Positions 47,433 through 55,585 of a stretch of DNA of 64,000 nt are shown here, in pieces; position 1 is the first letter of the stretch, and every line of letters starts with the position of its first letter. This DNA comes from Mycolicibacterium peregrinum. GTDB taxonomy: Bacteria; Actinomycetota; Actinomycetes; Mycobacteriales; Mycobacteriaceae. Where the stretch lies: positions 124,001 through 188,000 of the forward strand of contig NZ_LQPP01000047.1 in the NCBI RefSeq assembly GCF_002102345.1. Direction: 5' to 3'. Below the pieces are notes generated by a model that saw nothing but the letters and a program-made list of their open reading frames with translations, did not search any database and had not been told where the DNA came from. The translations under genes and the position numbers were made by a program.

Positions 47433-48596
47433 CTACGGGGGCGCGATACGCAGCCGGTATCCGTCCTCAGTGGCGATCAGGACCTCGGCGGTGGTCGGGC
47501 TGCCACAGGCCCGCTCGCAGCCCACGAAATGCCGGTGCGACTCCGTGGGGGTGTCGACCGCCTGGGCCGCGTCGGCGCGCACGTCGGCGATCGACTTGGC
47601 GCATCCGGGGCTGCCGGTGCAGGCGCTGACCCGCAGCCACGGCGAGTTCTCGTCGAATATGAGTCCCAGCGGCGCGAGCACACGAAGCGACATGTCGGCT
47701 TCGCCTTCGCCGACGTCGCACACCAGCACCGAGCGCCACGGGGTGATCACCAGCGGCGACTCGATCGCGGCCAGGAAGTGGGCGGTCCGGGCCGGCAACA
47801 CACCGAGGGGCAGTCCGGCGCCGAGGGCGATGCGGCCGTCGTCCTGCTGAATCCAGCCGACGGGTGGTTGGACTGTCGGCGGCCAGGTGGCGCCCGCCGG
47901 GGCGGTGACGGGCAGACCGTCCAACAGCGCCGAGTGGTCGTCGAGTTCGGCTATCCGCCAGGCCTTTCCGCGGATGTCGAGGAACCGTCTGGCCACCTCG
48001 ATGAGGGTGGACGTGGCGTCACCGGTTTCGAGTCGCACCCCGGTGTCGCGCCCGGCCAGCAGGAGTGCGCACGTGCCGTCGTCCAGCGCGTGCACCCCGG
48101 TGTCGGCGTCGATCCCGGACACGTCGCCTCGGCCGTCGTCGAGGCTGAACCAGAACCTGCCGGGCAGTGCGGCCAGCGCCGGGTCGGCCTGGATGGCGTT
48201 GTCGAGTTCGGTGACCAGCGGGCGGACGTCGATGATGCCGCCCGAACGGCCGGACAGGGGCGAGGCGACGATGTTGCGGGCCCGCTCGTGTGTCGGCGAC
48301 GGCAGCAGTCCGGCGTCGGCCAGTGCGGTGGCGGCTCCGTCGGTATCGGTCAATGCCCGGATCTGGATGTTGCCGCGAGAGGTGAGTTCCATTGCGGGCG
48401 AGCCGAACTGCTCGGCGACCTCGGCCAGCGCGGTCAGTTGGGCGGGGGTGATCATCCCGCCGGGGAGGCGAATCCGCACCAGGGCACCGTCGGCGGCCTG
48501 GTGCACCGTCAGTGCGCCGGGGCAGGCGTCGTTGTCGCGGGTCCTGGTCATCTCGCAGTCCATCCTACTTTCGGCCGGTGTTGTGACATCCGTCAT
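47433..48596 (-). CDS. cobG: precorrin-3B synthase CobG
   Basis: CobG is the oxygen-dependent monooxygenase that sets up ring contraction; it defines the aerobic cobalamin route. The 387-residue sulfite-reductase-like protein contains LPGGMITPAQLTALAEVAEQFG, ELTSRGNIQIRAL and the C-terminal Fe-S cysteines VSACTGSPGCAKS and FVGCERACGSP. The start at 48596 is uncertain; ATGs at 48563 and 48551 (giving an N terminus like M. tuberculosis CobG) are as likely. It is divergent from a small ORF and cobN. Confidence 0.92.
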   Translation of the reverse strand: MTDVTTPAESRMDCEMTRTRDNDACPGALTVHQAADGALVRIRLPGGMITPAQLTALAEVAEQFGSPAMELTSRGNIQIRALTDTDGAATALADAGLLPSPTHERARNIVASPLSGRSGGIIDVRPLVTELDNAIQADPALAALPGRFWFSLDDGRGDVSGIDADTGVHALDDGTCALLLAGRDTGVRLETGDATSTLIEVARRFLDIRGKAWRIAELDDHSALLDGLPVTAPAGATWPPTVQPPVGWIQQDDGRIALGAGLPLGVLPARTAHFLAAIESPLVITPWRSVLVCDVGEGEADMSLRVLAPLGLIFDENSPWLRVSACTGSPGCAKSIADVRADAAQAVDTPTESHRHFVGCERACGSPTTAEVLIATEDGYRLRIAPP

Positions 48597-48734
48597 AGGC
48601 GCGGAAACCTGTTCGGTCGCTTACAGATCGGCCATTTCCGACGCCGCCGGACGTACCGTTTAGAGGAATTTCCGGGACCACCGGTACCGGGAAGTTGAAC
48701 AGCTTGACAGAGGCTCTGACGAAAGGAGCGATCC

Positions 48735-48842
48735 ATGCTCGCCTTCGGTGCATTCGCCGTGCTCGTGCTGGTGCTCGTTGCGACGCCGGGCCGGCCGTAC
48801 CGGCAGTCGTGGCACGACCGGTTCGGCGAAATCCAACCCTGA
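48735..48842 (+). CDS. candidate 35-residue membrane microprotein ahead of cobN
   Basis: An ORF of 35 codons starts at ATG 48735 with AAAGGAGC about five bases upstream. It encodes one hydrophobic segment (FGAFAVLVLVLVATPG) followed by a basic, aromatic tail (RPYRQSWHDRFGEIQP), so a single-pass membrane peptide is expected. It ends 13 bases before a perfect 15-bp inverted repeat (48855-48897) and 64 bases before cobN. I know no homologue; the strong ribosome site and GC-biased codons argue for translation. Confidence 0.5.
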   Translation: MLAFGAFAVLVLVLVATPGRPYRQSWHDRFGEIQP

Positions 48843-48854
48843 ACGTTGCTGATC

Positions 48855-48897
48855 CGTACCGCACCGGCTGCCCCGATCAGGTAGCCGGTGCGGTACG
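48855..48897 (+). terminator. perfect 15-bp inverted repeat between small ORF and cobN
   Basis: CGTACCGCACCGGCT (48855-48869) is repeated in exact reverse complement at 48883-48897 across a 13-base loop. It follows the 35-codon ORF and ends eight bases before the cobN GTG. There is no U-run after it, so it could be a GC-rich terminator for the small gene, a cobN attenuator or an operator. No cobalamin-riboswitch B12 box was recognised in the 309-bp region. Confidence 0.6.
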
Positions 48898-48905
48898 AAT
48901 GTGGG

Positions 48906-51900
48906 GTGTCCCACCCTTCTGACGCCGCCGCTTCGACCGCCGCAAACGATGCCACTACGCCCACCGTCCTGCTGCTGTCGACCTCGGACACCGATCTGAT
49001 CACGGCCCGCGCCAGTGGGGCGCGGTACCGCTGGGCGAATCCGTCGCGGCTGGTCACCGGTGAGCTCGAGGAGCTCCTGGAGGGCGCCGACATCGCGGTG
49101 ATCCGGATCCTCGGCGGGTACCGGGCCTGGCAGGACGGCATCGACACCGTGGTGTCGAGCGGCCTTCCGACCATCGTGGTGAGCGGTGAGCAGTCGCCCG
49201 ACGCCGAGCTGATGGGGCATTCGACCGCCCCGCAGGGTGCGGCCCTGCAAACCCACATCTACCTGGCCCAGGGTGGTCTGGAAAACCTCGGGAACCTGCA
49301 CTCTTTCCTGTCCGACACCTTGCTGATGACCGGATTCGGTTTCGCGGCGCCGGTGAGTACTCCGAGTTGGGGCCTGCTCGAGCGCGCCGCCACCGACGCC
49401 GCCGGCCCGGCCGTGGCCGTGCTGTATTACCGCGCCCAGCAACTCGCCGGAAACACCGGCTACGTCGAGGCACTGTGTGACGCCGTCGAGCAGGCCGGCG
49501 GCCGGGCACTGCCGGTGTTCTGCGCCTCCCTGCGCACCGCCGAACCCGAACTCCTCGAGTTGCTGGGCACCGCCGATGCGCTCGTCACCACAGTGCTCGC
49601 TGCCGGCGGCGCCACCCCGGCGACAGTCGGTGCGGGCGGTAACGACGATTCATGGAACGTCGCTCACCTTGCCGCACTGGATGTTCCGATCCTGCAGGGC
49701 CTGTGCCTGACCAGTTCACGCGATCAGTGGTCGGATAACGACGACGGGATGTCGCCGCTGGACGTGGCCACCCAGGTCGCCGTTCCCGAGTTCGACGGGC
49801 GCATCATCACGGTGCCGTTCTCCTTCAAGGAGATCGACTCCGAGGGGCTGATCTCCTATGTCGCCGATCCCGAGCGCTGCGCGCGGGTGGCGGGCCTGGC
49901 GGTACGGCACGCTCGGTTGCGTGCCATCCCGGCTGCGGAAAAGCGGGTGGCCGTGATGTTTTCGGCCTACCCCACCAAGCATGCCCGGATCGGCAATGCC
50001 GTCGGCCTGGACACCCCGGCCAGCGCGGTCGCACTGCTGCGCACCATGCGCGATGCCGGTTACGACATCGGTGAGGCCACCGCGCCTGGTGACCTTGCCA
50101 CCATTGTCGACTCCGGCGATGGTGATGCCCTGATCCACTCGCTGATCGAGCGCGGGGGTCAGGACCCGGACTGGCTGACCGACGAGGCACTTGCCGCCAA
50201 CCCGATCCGGGTCCCGGCCATGGATTATCGGGCCTGGTTCGCCACGCTGCCCGCCGAGCTTTCCGATGCGGTCGTCGAGCACTGGGGCCCGCCACCGGGC
50301 GAGCTGTTCGTCGACCGCAGTCACGATCCCGACGGAGAGATCGTCATCGCGGCCATCCAGGCCGGCAACGTGGTGCTGATCGTTCAGCCGCCGCGCGGCT
50401 TCGGGGAGAACCCCGTGGCCATTTACCACGACCCCGACCTGCCGCCCAGCCATCACTACCTGGCCGCCTACCGCTGGCTGGACAAGTCGTTCCCGGGTTC
50501 GTTCGGTGCGGACGCCGTTGTGCACCTGGGCAAGCACGGGAACCTGGAATGGCTGCCGGGCAAGACGCTGGGCATGAGCGCGGCCTGCGGCACCGATGCC
50601 GCACTCGGGGACCTACCGCTGATCTACCCGTTCCTGGTCAACGATCCGGGGGAGGGCACCCAGGCCAAGCGCCGGGCGCACGCCACCCTGATCGATCACC
50701 TCATCCCGCCGATGGCTCGTGCCGAAACGTACGGTGACATCGCCAAATTGGAGCAGCTGCTCGACGAGCACGCCACGGTCTCCGCGCTGGATCCCGGCAA
50801 GCTGCCGGCCATCCGGCAGCAGATCTGGACGTTGATGCGCGCCGCCAAGATGGACCATGACCTGGGGCTGGAGGACCGCCCCGACGAGGAATCCTTCGAC
50901 GACATGCTGCTGCACGTCGACGGCTGGTTGTGCGAGATCAAGGATGTCCAGATCCGTGACGGCCTGCACGTGTTGGGGCAGGAGCCCACCGGTGAGGGCG
51001 AACTCGACCTGGTGTTGGCGATCCTGCGGGCGCGGCAGCTGTTCGGCGGTGAGCAGACGGTTCCCGGGTTGCGTCAGGCGCTGGGCCTGACCGAGGACGG
51101 CAGTGACGACCGCGCGGCCGTCGACGCCGCCGAGGCCGGTGCCCGCGGGTTGGTGGCCGCACTGCAGGAATCCGGTTGGGACGCTTCTGCGGTGGAGGAG
51201 ATCACCGACAATCCCGAGGTGGCCCGCATCCTGCGGTTCGCCGCGACCGAGGTGGTGCCCCGGTTGGCCGGCACGGCCGGCGAGATCGACCAGGTCCTGC
51301 GCGCCCTGGCCGGCGGCTTCATCGCCTCCGGGCCGTCCGGCTCGCCATTGCGCGGCCTGGTGAACGTGTTGCCCACCGGCCGGAACTTCTACTCGGTGGA
51401 CCCCAAGGCGGTTCCGTCGCGGCTGGCCTGGGAAACCGGTGTGGCGATGGCGGATTCACTTCTGGACCGCTACCGGACCGACTACGGCCGCTGGCCGCAA
51501 TCGGTCGGGCTGTCGGTGTGGGGCACCTCGGCCATGCGCACCGCCGGCGACGACATCGCCGAAGTGCTCGCCCTGCTGGGAGTGCGGCCGGTGTGGGACG
51601 ACGCGTCCCGCCGCGTGGTCAACCTGGAGCCGATCGACCTGGCAGAACTCGGCCGACCACGCATCGACGTCACGGTGCGGATCTCGGGGTTCTTCCGCGA
51701 CGCCTTCCCCCACGTGGTCACCATGCTGGATGACGCCGTGGCATTGGTGGCCGGCCTCGACGAGTCAGCCGAAGACAACTACGTACGGGCCCACTCGCAG
51801 GTCGACCTGGCCGAGCACGGCGATCAAAGACGAGCCACCACAAGAATTTTCGGTTCCAAGCCCGGAACCTACGGGGCCGGTCTGTTGCAGCTGATCGACA

Positions 51901-52556
51901 GCCGCAACTGGCGCGACGACGCCGACCTGGCCGAGGTGTACACCGCCTGGGGCGGATTCGCCTACGGTCGCGGACTCGACGGTGCGCCCGCGGCCGACGA
52001 CATGAACCGGGCCTACCGGCGAATCGCGGTGGCGGCCAAGAACACCGACACCCGCGAGCACGACATCGCCGATTCCGACGACTACTTCCAGTACCACGGC
52101 GGCATGGTCGCCACCGTGCGGGCGCTGACCGGACAGGCCCCGGCGGCCTACATCGGTGACAACACCCGGCCCGACGCGGTCCGCACCCGCACACTGTCGG
52201 AGGAGACCAACCGCGTCTTCCGGGCCCGGGTGGTCAACCCGCGCTGGATCACCGCGATGCGCCGGCACGGCTACAAGGGCGCCTTCGAGATGGCGGCCAC
52301 CGTCGACTATCTGTTCGGCTACGACGCCACCGCGCATGTGATGGCCGACTGGATGTACGAACGGCTCTCGGCCGAATACGTACTCGACGACGAGAACCGC
52401 AAGTTCATGTCCGAATCCAATCCGTGGGCGCTGCACGGCATGGCCGAGCGCCTCCTGGAGGCTGCGGGCCGCGGCATGTGGGCCGAACCCGAGCCGGCCA
52501 CCTTGGACGGGCTGCGTCAGGTGCTGCTGGAAACCGAGGGCGAGCTCGAGGGCTGA
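48906..52556 (+). CDS. cobN: cobaltochelatase subunit CobN
   Basis: CobN is the large subunit that inserts Co(II) into hydrogenobyrinate a,c-diamide with CobS and CobT, neither of which is in the window. The 1216-residue protein has the CobN/BchH layout: an N-terminal domain with VLLLSTSDTDLITARASG, a central KRVAVMFSAYPTKHARIGNAVGLDTPASAV, DAVVHLGKHGNLEWLPGKTLGMSA, and a C-terminal LFGYDATAHVMADWMYERLS. The GTG at 48906 gives an N terminus of the right length; the in-frame ATG at 48888 lies inside the inverted repeat. Confidence 0.93.
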   Translation: MSHPSDAAASTAANDATTPTVLLLSTSDTDLITARASGARYRWANPSRLVTGELEELLEGADIAVIRILGGYRAWQDGIDTVVSSGLPTIVVSGEQSPDAELMGHSTAPQGAALQTHIYLAQGGLENLGNLHSFLSDTLLMTGFGFAAPVSTPSWGLLERAATDAAGPAVAVLYYRAQQLAGNTGYVEALCDAVEQAGGRALPVFCASLRTAEPELLELLGTADALVTTVLAAGGATPATVGAGGNDDSWNVAHLAALDVPILQGLCLTSSRDQWSDNDDGMSPLDVATQVAVPEFDGRIITVPFSFKEIDSEGLISYVADPERCARVAGLAVRHARLRAIPAAEKRVAVMFSAYPTKHARIGNAVGLDTPASAVALLRTMRDAGYDIGEATAPGDLATIVDSGDGDALIHSLIERGGQDPDWLTDEALAANPIRVPAMDYRAWFATLPAELSDAVVEHWGPPPGELFVDRSHDPDGEIVIAAIQAGNVVLIVQPPRGFGENPVAIYHDPDLPPSHHYLAAYRWLDKSFPGSFGADAVVHLGKHGNLEWLPGKTLGMSAACGTDAALGDLPLIYPFLVNDPGEGTQAKRRAHATLIDHLIPPMARAETYGDIAKLEQLLDEHATVSALDPGKLPAIRQQIWTLMRAAKMDHDLGLEDRPDEESFDDMLLHVDGWLCEIKDVQIRDGLHVLGQEPTGEGELDLVLAILRARQLFGGEQTVPGLRQALGLTEDGSDDRAAVDAAEAGARGLVAALQESGWDASAVEEITDNPEVARILRFAATEVVPRLAGTAGEIDQVLRALAGGFIASGPSGSPLRGLVNVLPTGRNFYSVDPKAVPSRLAWETGVAMADSLLDRYRTDYGRWPQSVGLSVWGTSAMRTAGDDIAEVLALLGVRPVWDDASRRVVNLEPIDLAELGRPRIDVTVRISGFFRDAFPHVVTMLDDAVALVAGLDESAEDNYVRAHSQVDLAEHGDQRRATTRIFGSKPGTYGAGLLQLIDSRNWRDDADLAEVYTAWGGFAYGRGLDGAPAADDMNRAYRRIAVAAKNTDTREHDIADSDDYFQYHGGMVATVRALTGQAPAAYIGDNTRPDAVRTRTLSEETNRVFRARVVNPRWITAMRRHGYKGAFEMAATVDYLFGYDATAHVMADWMYERLSAEYVLDDENRKFMSESNPWALHGMAERLLEAAGRGMWAEPEPATLDGLRQVLLETEGELEG

Positions 52557-52568
52557 CCGCACTGACTC

Positions 52569-52605
52569 TGCGCCCAGGGCGCACCGTCCTCGCACATTTG
52601 CGCCC
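52569..52605. repeat. TGCGCCC inverted and direct repeats downstream of cobN
   Basis: TGCGCCC-a-GGGCGCA at 52569-52583 is a compact palindrome, and TGCGCCC recurs at 52599-52605, 30 bases downstream of its first copy. It lies in the short cobN-FDOR gap. It may act as a terminator hairpin or as a recognition site for a regulator; neither can be decided here. Confidence 0.35.
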
Positions 52606-52640
52606 TGTTCGCAGGGTCAACGCCCGCTGACCTGTTGGCT

Positions 52641-52653
52641 TAGATTGGGCAGC
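52641..52653 (+). promoter_or_regulatory. probable leaderless FDOR promoter (-10 TAGATT)
   Basis: TAGATT at 52641-52646 ends seven bases before the ATG at 52654, consistent with transcription beginning on the start codon. This start is preferred over the in-frame TTG at 52645, which would sit inside the -10 element. Confidence 0.5.
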
Positions 52654-53037
52654 ATGGCTCTCACCTTCGCCGATGTCGCCAAGGCCAACTACGTTCTGCT
52701 GACCACGTTCACCAAGGACGGGCGGCCCAAGCCGACCGCCATCTGGGCCGCGCCGTCACCGGACGGGCTGGTGGTGATCACGCAGGAAGCATCCTGGAAG
52801 GTCAAACGGATCCGCAACACGCCGCGGGTCACCGTGGCGGCCTGTGACGTGCGTGGCAATCCCAAGAGCGAGGCGGTGGAGGCCGTCGCGGAGATCCTGC
52901 CCAAATCGGCCAACGGCGCCACCTACGATGCGATCGGCAAGCGGTACGGCCTGCTGGGCAAGACGTTCAACGTCTTCTCCAAGCTGCGTGGCGGCATGCA
53001 GAACAACGTTTCGCTTCTGCTCAAACCGGTGAACTGA
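52654..53037 (+). CDS. FDOR split-barrel oxidoreductase (Rv2061c type), first copy
   Basis: A 127-residue split beta-barrel protein of the F420/flavin-dependent oxidoreductase group, resembling Rv2061c. The N-terminal VLLTTFTKDGRPKPTAIWAAP holds the cofactor-facing strand pair, and SWKVKRIRNTPRVTVAACDVRGN the phosphate-binding basic patch. The cofactor is probably F420, inferred from the mycobacterial family. A second, similar copy follows 5 bases downstream, and the two share KDGxPKPTAxW and the SWKxKRI segment, so they are a tandem duplication. Confidence 0.8.
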   Translation: MALTFADVAKANYVLLTTFTKDGRPKPTAIWAAPSPDGLVVITQEASWKVKRIRNTPRVTVAACDVRGNPKSEAVEAVAEILPKSANGATYDAIGKRYGLLGKTFNVFSKLRGGMQNNVSLLLKPVN

Positions 53038-53042
53038 GTCTC

Positions 53043-53471
53043 ATGGCACCTACCTTCGAGGACGTTTACCGCGAGAAGTACCTGCTGCTGACCACCTTCA
53101 CCAAGGACGGCAAGCCCAAGCCGACCGCGGTGTGGGGAGTACCCGACGGCGACAGGCTGCTGATCATCACCGACGACGGGTCGTGGAAGACCAAGCGCAT
53201 CAACAACACCCCACGGGTCACCATCGAGAAATGCGGTGTGCTCGGCGCCCCGAAGGGCGATCCGGTGGAGGCGGTGGCCCGCAACCTGCCGAAGTCCGAG
53301 ACCCGCCGGGTGTTCGACGCCATCGTCAAGCGGTACTGGAACCACGCCTGGTACTTCGTGCCGCGGGCCCTGTTGCTCGGCGGCATCGACAAGGTGCACA
53401 GCGCGATCGAGGTGCGTGCCGTCGACGTCCCAGCACCCGGTTCGGAACCGAACCGCCCGCCCGATCGTTGA
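53043..53471 (+). CDS. FDOR split-barrel oxidoreductase, second copy
   Basis: A 142-residue paralogue of the preceding gene: KYLLLTTFTKDGKPKPTAVWGVPDGDRLLI and GSWKTKRINNTPRVTIEKCG align along their length. The C-terminal half differs (VFDAIVKRYWNHAWYFVPRALLLGGIDKVHSAI). It probably binds F420 or FMN. It ends seven bases before fxsA, so the FDOR pair, fxsA and the amidohydrolase may be one transcript. Confidence 0.8.
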   Translation: MAPTFEDVYREKYLLLTTFTKDGKPKPTAVWGVPDGDRLLIITDDGSWKTKRINNTPRVTIEKCGVLGAPKGDPVEAVARNLPKSETRRVFDAIVKRYWNHAWYFVPRALLLGGIDKVHSAIEVRAVDVPAPGSEPNRPPDR

Positions 53472-53477
53472 CCTGGC

Positions 53478-53972
53478 ATGGCAAAGCGGCTGTTTCTGAT
53501 CTATCTCCTCGTAGAGATGGCGGTGATGGTCGCCCTGGTCGCGACCATCGGGTTCGGCTACACCGTGCTGTTGCTGCTGGCCTCGTTCGTGATCGGGCTG
53601 GTGTTGGCGGGTTCGCAGCTCAACCGGCACATCCGCCGGTTGCGCGCGGGTCTATCGGGTGGCCTGTCCGATCCCCAGGGGGCGGTGTCCGACAGCCTGC
53701 TGGTGGCGCTGGGCACCGTGTTGGTGGTGATTCCCGGACTGGCCAGCTCGGTCGCCGGCGCATTGTTGCTGTTACCGCCCACGCGGGCAGCCGCTCGGCC
53801 GGTGCTCACCGGCCTGGTCGCCCGGCGGGTGCCGCTGATCGTCGCCGCCCCGGCCGGTTTCGGCGCAGCGACCGGTGCCGCCGGTTTTCGGCGGGGGACA
53901 GGCGACTACATTGACGGCGAAGTAATCGACGTCAACGACGTCGATCCGTACCGTCTGCCTCCCCAGGCCTGA
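53478..53972 (+). CDS. fxsA: FxsA family membrane protein
   Basis: A 164-residue membrane protein of the FxsA family. It has two N-terminal helices (LFLIYLLVEMAVMVALVATIGFGYT and LLLLASFVIGLVLAGS), then a cytosolic linker and a third hydrophobic pair with VVIPGLASSVAGALLLLPPTR. E. coli FxsA interferes with phage exclusion; the mycobacterial role is unknown. The ATG at 53478 begins directly with the first helix. The C-terminal 30 residues are acidic (GDYIDGEVIDVNDVDP), as in mycobacterial homologues near ppm1. Confidence 0.85.
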   Translation: MAKRLFLIYLLVEMAVMVALVATIGFGYTVLLLLASFVIGLVLAGSQLNRHIRRLRAGLSGGLSDPQGAVSDSLLVALGTVLVVIPGLASSVAGALLLLPPTRAAARPVLTGLVARRVPLIVAAPAGFGAATGAAGFRRGTGDYIDGEVIDVNDVDPYRLPPQA

Positions 53973-53989
53973 CCGCCAGCCGAAACAGC

Positions 53990-55585
53990 TTGACCACTCT
54001 CCTGATCAACGGGCGAATCCACAGCCCCAGCTATCCCGACGCGACGGCATTCGCCGTGCGCGGCGGAGTAGTGGCGTGGCTGGGTACCGACGATGTCGGC
54101 CGGTCACAGTTTCCCGATGCCGAGGTCGTCGACCTCGACGGCGGGTTCGTCGCGCCGGCGTTCGTCGACAGCCACGTCCACCTGACCGCGACCGGGCTGA
54201 ATCTGGGCGGCCTGGACCTGCGTGGGGCCACCTCGTTGGCACAGTGCCTGCAACTGGTCGGTGACTACGCCCGCCGGAATCCCGAGGGTCCGGTGTGGGG
54301 ACACGGTTGGGACGAGTCGGGCTGGCCGGAACGCACGGGCCCGAGCACCGACGACCTCGACGGGGTACTGGGCGACCGGCCCGCCTATCTGGCTCGCGTC
54401 GATGTGCATTCGGCCGCCGCCAACACAGCGCTGCGCCGGGTGGTGCCCGCGCTGCCCGAGGCCGCCGGGTTCGATCCTCAGCGCCCGCTGAGCGCAGAGG
54501 CCCATCACCTGGTGCGCGCCGCCGCACGCGAACAGCTGACCGCCGACCAACGGCACGACGCCCGCGTCGCGGCGCTCGACCACGCCGCCGGGATGGGGAT
54601 CGCCGCGGTCCACGAATGCGCGGGCCCGCAGATCGGCGGGCTGATGGACTGGCAGGAGCTGCGTGCGTTGGAGCACGGAGTAGAGGTCGTCGGATATTGG
54701 GGCGAGCCGGCCCGCGACGCCGAACATGCCCGCCACCTGATTGCCGAGACCGGCGCGCGGGGCCTGGCCGGGGACCTGTTCGTCGACGGCGCCCTCGGTT
54801 CACGCACCGCGTGGCTGCACGAGCCGTACCGCGACGCACCCCACACCTGCGGCAATTCCTATCTCGACGTCGGTGCCATCACCACGCATCTGCAGGCATG
54901 CTCGGAGGCTGGGATCCCGGCTGGGTTCCACGTGATCGGCGATGCCGCCGTCGCCGCGGTCGTCGAGGGATTCGAGGCTGTGGCGCACCGGCTGGGTGGC
55001 CCGGCCGTGGCCCGCTGCGGTCACCGCCTGGAGCATCTGGAGATGGTCAACGCCGAGCAGGCCGCCCGCTTGGGGGCGTGGGGCGTGATGGCCAGCATGC
55101 AACCCAACTTCGATGCCCTGTGGGGCGGCGAAGAGGGCATGTACGCCCAGCGTCTCGGGCTTGACCGAGTTCACCGGCTCAATCCGTTTGCGCTGTTAGC
55201 ATCCGAAGGCGTGCCCCTTGCCTTCGGCTCAGACACCCCGGTCACCAGCATGAACCCCTGGCAGACCGTGCGTGCGGCGGTGTCACACCGCAGTGCGGGC
55301 AGCGCCATTTCGGCTCGTGCAGCGTTCGCTGCGGCCACCCGTGGAGGCTGGCGGGCCGGTGGGGTCCGCGACGGTGTCACCGGGACGCTGACACCCGGCG
55401 CCGCTGCCAGTTATGCGGTGTGGGATGCCGACGATCTGGAGGTCAGCGCACCGGCCAACGCCGTCCAACGTTGGTCCACCGATCCGCGGTCACGCGTTCC
55501 CGCGCTGCCGCGGCTGGCCGCCGACGCGGACCTGCCGCGCTGCCGTCAGACCGTCCACCGGGGTGTCGTCATTCATGGGCAGTGA
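53990..55585 (+). CDS. YtcJ-like metal-dependent amidohydrolase
   Basis: A 531-residue TIM-barrel amidohydrolase of the YtcJ-like group. The metal site includes FVDSHVHL near residue 58, with later ligands in GFHVIGDAAVAAV and GHRLEHLEM, and the catalytic Asp in LAFGSDTPVTSMNPW. Substrates of this group range from N-substituted formamides to larger amides, and the one here is unknown. It uses a TTG start at 53990. The 3' end overlaps the lnt ATG by 11 bases. I do not recall this gene in M. tuberculosis between fxsA and ppm1. Confidence 0.8.
   Translation: MTTLLINGRIHSPSYPDATAFAVRGGVVAWLGTDDVGRSQFPDAEVVDLDGGFVAPAFVDSHVHLTATGLNLGGLDLRGATSLAQCLQLVGDYARRNPEGPVWGHGWDESGWPERTGPSTDDLDGVLGDRPAYLARVDVHSAAANTALRRVVPALPEAAGFDPQRPLSAEAHHLVRAAAREQLTADQRHDARVAALDHAAGMGIAAVHECAGPQIGGLMDWQELRALEHGVEVVGYWGEPARDAEHARHLIAETGARGLAGDLFVDGALGSRTAWLHEPYRDAPHTCGNSYLDVGAITTHLQACSEAGIPAGFHVIGDAAVAAVVEGFEAVAHRLGGPAVARCGHRLEHLEMVNAEQAARLGAWGVMASMQPNFDALWGGEEGMYAQRLGLDRVHRLNPFALLASEGVPLAFGSDTPVTSMNPWQTVRAAVSHRSAGSAISARAAFAAATRGGWRAGGVRDGVTGTLTPGAAASYAVWDADDLEVSAPANAVQRWSTDPRSRVPALPRLAADADLPRCRQTVHRGVVIHGQ

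Noticed and set aside
48597..48905. Cobalamin riboswitch upstream of cobG or cobN
   Set aside because: No B12-box-like sequence or multi-stem layout was recognised; the only clear structure is the 15-bp inverted repeat.
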